Under the pieces are notes generated by a model. It saw only the letters and a program-made list of their open reading frames with translations. It did no database searches and was not told the origin of the DNA. Of a stretch of DNA of 64,000 bases, positions 58,859-64,000 are shown piece after piece; position 1 is the stretch's first letter, and each line of letters starts with the position of its first letter. The stretch covers positions 16,124 to 80,123 of the forward strand of contig JASANE010017563.1 in the NCBI GenBank assembly GCA_030248225.1. The letters run 5' to 3'. The stretch comes from Trileptium ribeirensis (lineage: Eukaryota > Nematoda > Enoplea > Enoplida > Thoracostomopsidae). Both the position numbers and the translations under genes were made by a program.

Positions 58859-60384
58859 TAACACAACTGTGGAACCTCAGAATTGGGACAAACAAATGGT
58901 TAATCGTATAACAGAACGAAAATAGCTCCCACTGATTACTGATGTACGTCTCCTAAGTTGCTTGTCACTCAAGTTAATTCAACGAAAGCCAAACGGGAAC
59001 TTAAGAGGTTGATATGAAAGGTTACTAGGTCTTCCGACGTGTAAAATTCTGACTACTCGCTTGTTACCAATGAAACCCAACAGTCCTACTTAGCACTATG
59101 CTGACCGGGCGTTTGGTCAGATTAACAATTACGGTTACAGCTACAATTGCGGACACAACACTCACCGTAGTCAGTTACTATGGACAATAGCAAGTTAAAC
59201 CGTCAGCTACGTCAGGTGTACCTGGATGAGTAGACGTTACCAGGGCAAGAGATAGACCAAAATGCTATTTAGAATCAAGACCCACAAGCGTTATCAAATT
59301 AAGCTATGCAGCAAAACAGTGTATGAATCGAAGCGAATAAGCGTTACCAAATTAAACTATCAAACAAAACGGTAGTATATATATACGACAAAATTTATAA
59401 AAATTTAATCAATTTACAATGTCCACTAGCCGATATCCAATGATCTTCTAAATCAGCAACCGGATGCGCACGATCGTTCCACTGAACCAACGCTGAATTG
59501 TCCGTCCACAACAATAGTCCGACCAATCCAATCCGCAACGGTCCGTTGAGCGCCTCAATTACACCGTGTAAGCGAAGACGATATAGAGTCCGAAAGACAA
59601 TGTCACAGCGGGGAAGATGTTGACGAGTCGAAAATTGAGCTAGACGTAAGTGGCAGAATAAATAAAGTCCAACAGTCCCAAAATGACGGTTACGTCCAGT
59701 TCAAGTGATGAGCTGTCGAGGCGTCCAAGAAATAAATACCGACCTTCGAGGTATTCGTTTGCGGTTGTTCGAAATAGTCCCGGCAACCAGTATGGCAAAT
59801 AATGTTAGTTGAGCCACGTACAATGTCGGAATACGAACTCAGCTCGATATGGAATCAGCAAATACGTAAATAATCGAATCAGTACACGCTGATATAGCAA
59901 TAGGTTAGTTAATTAATTAGAATGCACCGTAACGTATACAATTTCCTGAAATGGTGCCCGTCGGTCATGTATACACGGGGAAACTCGCACAACGGGGTCG
60001 CAGATGGCTCGGACGGAGAATGGGGCGAAGAATGCAGTCTTTAAAGCAGGCCAGAGTTGTCGTACAACGGGTTGGAGCATACAAACAAGGGCACAAAAGT
60101 AAAGTTACACACACAAAGACCCTAGTTCACAAACGCATAGACAATGTATGAAGATAGCACAGTAGAACCTAAATGCGAGAGGTCCAGTTAGAACCCAAAA
60201 TTAAAACCTTGACAAGTCTCGTTCGCGAATTCTTTCGAACTCCCTACAAGCGGTTATCGTCCCTGCGGTCGCCCAAAGCGAAAGGGACGCCTCACGGAGT
60301 ATGGATTAAATGAAAAGAAAATTTCAAACTCGCATCGTGGGGTCAGACCAAATTTTAGACGCCTCACGGCGTAGCCCCCAACGA
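58859..60384 (-). other. 5' leader between LTR and ORF1
   Basis: About 1.5 kb without a convincing coding frame on the element strand. It includes a primer-binding-site candidate next to the LTR, a 16-bp direct repeat GACGCCTCACGG(A/C)GTA (60287-60302 and 60358-60373), and a 47-bp imperfect duplication containing GCGTTA(T/C)CAAATTAA near 59287 and 59340. Such a long leader may hold packaging or internal ribosome entry structures (inference). Confidence 0.6.
60363..60380 (-). promoter_or_regulatory. Primer binding site candidate (tRNA-Pro-like)
   Basis: Four bases inside the LTR edge, the element strand reads TGGGGGCTACGCCGTGAG. The first eight bases are those of the tRNA-Pro PBS used by gammaretroviruses (TGGGGGCTCGTCCGGGAT). 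The rest matches only partly, with an extra A. Position and the TGG start are right. The identity of the tRNA is uncertain. Confidence 0.45.
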
Positions 60385-63300
60385 TGTAATAACGGTGACG
60401 CAGCTGCATGGCGCAACTTCCTAACACCATGCCCATACGACCCCGGCTATCATAACCTCAAGGGCGGACCCTAAGTTTTCTATTTTAGCCACTTTTCTTG
60501 GTCAGACCCAAGAAGTTACGGAGCTTAGCAGGCCGCAGGCGCGCTTCACGGGGTGTGTTCGGACCCCGCCCGATTGGTTGCGCACGTGTCTAGTATCTGG
60601 GTATGATTGCTGAGGTCCCCCAGGGAGGTTGACACCGAAACCTGCTCACAGGTCATAATGTCAAACCGATATTCCCTGTCCTAATCTAATGGAAGTTGTT
60701 TTGCTCTAGCGGATTCGCAAGTGAAATGCGTGGTAATTTAGCTTTGCTATGTAAATTTTGAGTTTTGCCGAGTTTATCCTTAGCAGAACACTTGATCTGT
60801 TGTAGCCATATGGCCCCCACAGGGTTCCGACATGCCCTGAAAGTTTAACGTCGGACTATCTAGTTCACCTCTGAATAGTCTGATTGTGTTAATCCCTATA
60901 GATTATGTTTTCCTAGTAAATTTTGTCTTTATCCGTGTGTACTAATTTCATGAGCGAGTTAGATTACGGCAAATAAGGTGGACCACTCTCGCTATAATAC
61001 CATTACATGATTTTCAAACAGATCAATATCTGGCGGCGGACCGCTCGTGTCAGGGCTTGGGTATTCCCCTCGTCCGCAAGCCGTGGCACGAAGGGCCTAG
61101 GCCCGTCCTCTGGACATCCTTATCACGCTAAGATCCAAACACGGACACGCAAGATCAAGGAATCGCAAAGAGACAAACTCAAAAAATAGCACATGAAACA
61201 CACAAATATATAACACACACACACCCCCGCGATACTCCTCCCCGTTATAGCGCGAGAGAGAGCGCCGCGCGCGCAACGCTTCCCCACGGCGCCGCCCCAT
61301 ATATATATACGCACCGCTACGCGACTATCGGTATCCCACGCGTCTCCCATATATCTCTCTCAGATAACCGCACTACCTCCATCTTCTTCTACTCCGCCGG
61401 CCTACTCTCCTCCCATTCTCCTGCACTTCCTTCTGCCGCGCCTTTCTCTCTTCCATATCTCATATATTCCAAGAGACTCCAGCGAACCCTTCCCGACTAC
61501 TACTATATTAGCCAGACCCCGGTTGCACACCTTTGCGGACATTATCCTACGCACTTATGTGGAGAGAGTTACTCTATGACGCTCTCCTTCTGTTCCAGCC
61601 ATTAGTAGGCAGCGCGCTCCCTATATCTATCTACGCCACTACATCTCTACGGACTCCTTACTACCACTCCTTCTCGGAATTTTTGGTTTTCTTCCTTCTT
61701 TTTTTCTCTCTTCTCTTCTCCTCTTCTTTCCCTCCTTTTCTTCCCCTAGACCTCCCTATCCCCCCAAATCCCAAACCCGGACCCCCATTTCAAGATATTC
61801 GCAAATGAATATCCAACCTTCAAGGCCTCCGGAAAACCCCAATTATAAAACCAATCCTACCCCTCCCATCTCCCCCTCTACCGAGGAAAGGAACCGCCGC
61901 ACAGCTCCCGGCAAGGCCGGACCAGATCTTCCTCCCCCCACCTCCCCCGCCATCCCTAACCCACCTCCCCCCTCTCTCCCGATATAACGCGCTCCCCGCA
62001 CATCCTCTCCCTCCCGCCGCCCCTCCCTCCCCCCTCCTCTCCCCCCCTTTCTATACCCCCCTATCCCCTATATCCCAATTGAAACCCCCCCCAATACCCC
62101 TTATCTATAACCAAAGCCGAAACCCGCCATTGCAAATATCTACTACCTCTATTGAGAGACCAATTATAGACGCTTTTAACCTCCAGAAGCGGCTTCGCCT
62201 CTAGCGATTCCTAAACGACCGAGCCAATTCAACCATCTACACTGCCTCTCCTACAACTGACTCTCGCTGATTCTTTTCCTTCTTTTTTTCTTTTTTTCTT
62301 TTTTTTCTTTTTTTTTTTTTTTTTTGCAGTCCTCGAACACAAAAAGAAAAAAAAGAGACAAGAACACCCGCCGAACCCAAAAAAAGCGCGCAGCAAACTC
62401 CAACCACCAAATTATACCCGCAACCCACGCAATCCCAACCAACACGCACATACCAAAAAAACGCTCCACGCATCTCTCCACGCCCAGCCCAACACACTCA
62501 GCCAGTAACCAAGCCATATTCCAAAAACCAGCCAACCCAAACAAAAACCAACATCCACACAAAACACAACAACAAAACCCCAACACAAAAACCCACCAAC
62601 ACCACACAACACACACCCCCACAAACCTCACCCCCCTCCCCCCCCCCCCCCCTTCTCTCTATCGAGCTCATCCTATTGCCTTACTACACTGTACATATCG
62701 AAATTGTACAGTGTCTCGACTGCACTATCGAAATTGTGCAGTCGAGTTATCACCCAAAATTTTAATGAAATTTACCAGAACTCGATAGTCGAGTGGATAA
62801 TACGGAAAAATCTGCAGCGGACTTAAATTCTCCGTGCAGGATCTAAACCTAACAAGGGAAAATGAAAAAGGAGAGAGAGAGAAATAGTGCAAAAGCTCAA
62901 TCGGGACATACATAGTACATAGCCTAACGGGCAACCAGTTGTAAAATAGAAACTGCTTAAACTCAGCGACCAAGTCGCTCAAAGACGAAAAAAAGGGGGT
63001 TTTGCACTTACTCGGGTTGGAGACAAAACGATTCGCGAAAGGTCACAATTTTTAGCCTTATTAAAATGGAGGTATTGGGATTTCATTTTGATTGTTGCAC
63101 ACCCTATCGTGCCGATCCGTTCATTTTCAAATACGAGGTGATTTCCTACATGTCACCGTGGAGCTTAACCACGTGTTCTTGTCACAATGAGACATGGTAA
63201 CTTAATCGCCTGGTCGAGGCAGTTTCACAGTAGGCCTTTTGAAGAAGTGTCTTTTACCAGTACTTTGGTCGCGAGTGTCACGGGGCTGACTGGGTCTCGG

Positions 63301-64000
63301 GCATTCGGAACTAACCGCCATACCAGTTTCGAGTCACCTTTAGTAGTAAACACGCCGCCTGGTAGCATAGGTCGGAGATAAAGCAAGACGCCAGCTTTCA
63401 AACAATGTATAAGTGTGGCTCCTTGCGGAGTGCAAAAACCTTAGGCTCAAGCTGGAATTCCTAGTATTTGTTTAGTCTTTTAAATTCCCCAAATTTTCTT
63501 AACTCGTCCTGATAAATGAAATTTTGGGGCTTTCCAAAGCCCGACGGAGGCTAATCCCCCGTCCCTAACTGCAACGTCGGTTCGAGCTCAAGCAGCGGCA
63601 TGAGCGCCGAACGGTCTACTAAACTATAAATTTATAAACCATGATCGTAATCAGAAACGAGCGAGTGAGCAAATCCCTAAGGTTTCGTTGTGAAGTTTTA
63701 CCGTGGTCAGCTCAGGAAAATTCGACAGCCCTAACTCAAGAGTGACAAGTCATGTAAAAGCGCGTGGACGATGAGCGTCCGTTTTGATTTGCCTTACCTA
63801 TGACCACGGGGAATCAGAACTACTTCGACTTTGTTGTCCCCAAGTCAACACCTTCCGTGCCTTCGCCCAAGATGCCCAAAACGAAACTCGACTGGAGGAG
63901 GTTGGTCAAGAAACTTGAAAGGTAGAACAAGCTAGCATGTAAAACGGAACGTCCACTAACGGACGGGAATGTCAACTGTTGGTATGAAAATTTTATATTG
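60385..64000 (-). repeat. 5' LTR, partial (runs off window)
   Basis: This copy matches 36301-39514 in blocks: 60385-61140 (the first ~290 bases almost identical, then more diverged) and 62652-64000 (about 14 visible differences in 1.35 kb). Between them, 61141-62651 is compressed, scrambled or low-complexity relative to 37046-38166. Position 64000 corresponds to 39514 in the left copy. Confidence 0.85.
61141..62651. other. Corrupted or low-complexity part of the 5' LTR
   Basis: Short anchors shared with the left LTR (CCCGGCAAGGCCGGACCAGA, CCTCTAGCGATT-CCTAAACGACCGA, CTACAACTG) show homology to 37046-38166. The sequence between anchors is shortened, with lost homopolymers and long C/T or A/C-only runs (62335-62640 is almost free of G and T). 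Long-read consensus error is the simplest reading. Genuine slippage is the alternative. Open frames here should not be trusted. Confidence 0.65.

Larger units (their letters stand above)
36301..64000 (-). mobile_element. Giant Ty3/Gypsy-class LTR retroelement with Env inside the Gag-Pol frame (5' end outside window)
   Basis: Direct repeats of at least 3.2 kb begin at 36301 and 60385 with TGTAATAACGG and flank about 17.5 kb or more of internal sequence. That interior holds two long minus-strand frames covering every enzymatic domain of an LTR retroelement. In element orientation the order is: 5' LTR (beyond 64000 to 60385), primer-binding-site candidate, about 1.5 kb leader, ORF1 Gag-Env-Pol, ORF2 NADAR-SGNH, and 3' LTR ending at 36301. 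At least 27.7 kb is in view. If the LTR is about 6.6 kb, as inferred from the left copy, the element is about 31 kb. The PR-RT-RH-IN order identifies Ty3/Gypsy. The open 14-kb frame and near-identical LTR blocks suggest a recent insertion. A target duplication cannot be checked because the right end is outside the window. Confidence 0.9.

Noticed and set aside
58859..58864. GTG start two codons upstream of the first ATG of ORF1
   Set aside because: A eukaryotic element is expected to start at ATG (58858). The upstream codon only extends the open frame.
62251..62788. 126-codon minus and 154-codon plus frames in the 5' LTR
   Set aside because: They are translated from low-complexity A/C- or G/T-only sequence that looks like consensus error. 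The left LTR has no equivalent.
1..64000. CRISPR arrays, bacterial operons, ribosome binding sites
   Set aside because: The window is clearly eukaryotic (split gene, LTR/LINE/MITE elements). The tandem repeats found have no spacer-repeat structure.

Overview
The window looks like part of an invertebrate animal genome. It is AT-rich and intron-rich, with decayed non-LTR retrotransposons, several MITE copies, a hAT-like non-autonomous element and satellite arrays. The species cannot be named from the sequence. Two large objects dominate.

(1) Positions 165-20039, minus strand: most of a split host gene for the box C/D snoRNP core protein NOP58. Nine coding exons were recovered by hand, with consistent splice signals and reading phase. 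One short exon between 13.6 and 20.0 kb was not found, and the 3' end lies beyond position 1. The introns hold a 171-176 bp satellite with a MITE inserted in it, four MITE copies window-wide (three in these introns), a hAT-like element, a decayed RTE-like LINE and small tandem duplications. Positions 20040-36300 are repeat-rich with no convincing host gene: a tRNA-like (SINE-like) sequence, a decayed retroelement remnant, the 3' end of a CR1/Jockey-like LINE, a MITE, a roughly 1.1 kb degenerate direct duplication and minor tandem repeats.

(2) Positions 36301 to beyond 64000, minus strand: a giant, apparently intact Ty3/Gypsy-class LTR retroelement. The 3' LTR starts at 36301 (TGTAA...) and probably ends near 42.9 kb. 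The 5' LTR starts at 60385 and runs off the window. A weak tRNA-Pro-like primer binding site lies 4 nt from the LTR. ORF1 (58858-44741) is one uninterrupted frame of about 4705 codons. Its order is Gag + CCHC knuckle - long acidic region - small Cys-containing region - Env-like glycoprotein (signal peptide, furin-type site, fusion peptide, TM) - protease - RT - RNase H - integrase (DD35E) - Pro/Glu-rich tail. Env therefore sits between Gag and Pol, inside one frame, instead of downstream of Pol. ORF2 (44667-43489) encodes an apparent fusion of a NADAR domain (the YbiA family, some members of which remove ADP-ribose from guanine) and an SGNH/GDSL-like esterase domain.

How the parts may work together (inference): an internal signal peptide and a TM would place Gag and Pol in the cytosol and Env in the lumen. 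ORF2 could act as an accessory or anti-defence protein. The 5' LTR copy between about 61.1 and 62.65 kb looks corrupted, probably by assembly or consensus error. Alignable parts of the two LTRs differ by roughly 1% over 38.17-39.51 kb, so the element seems young.
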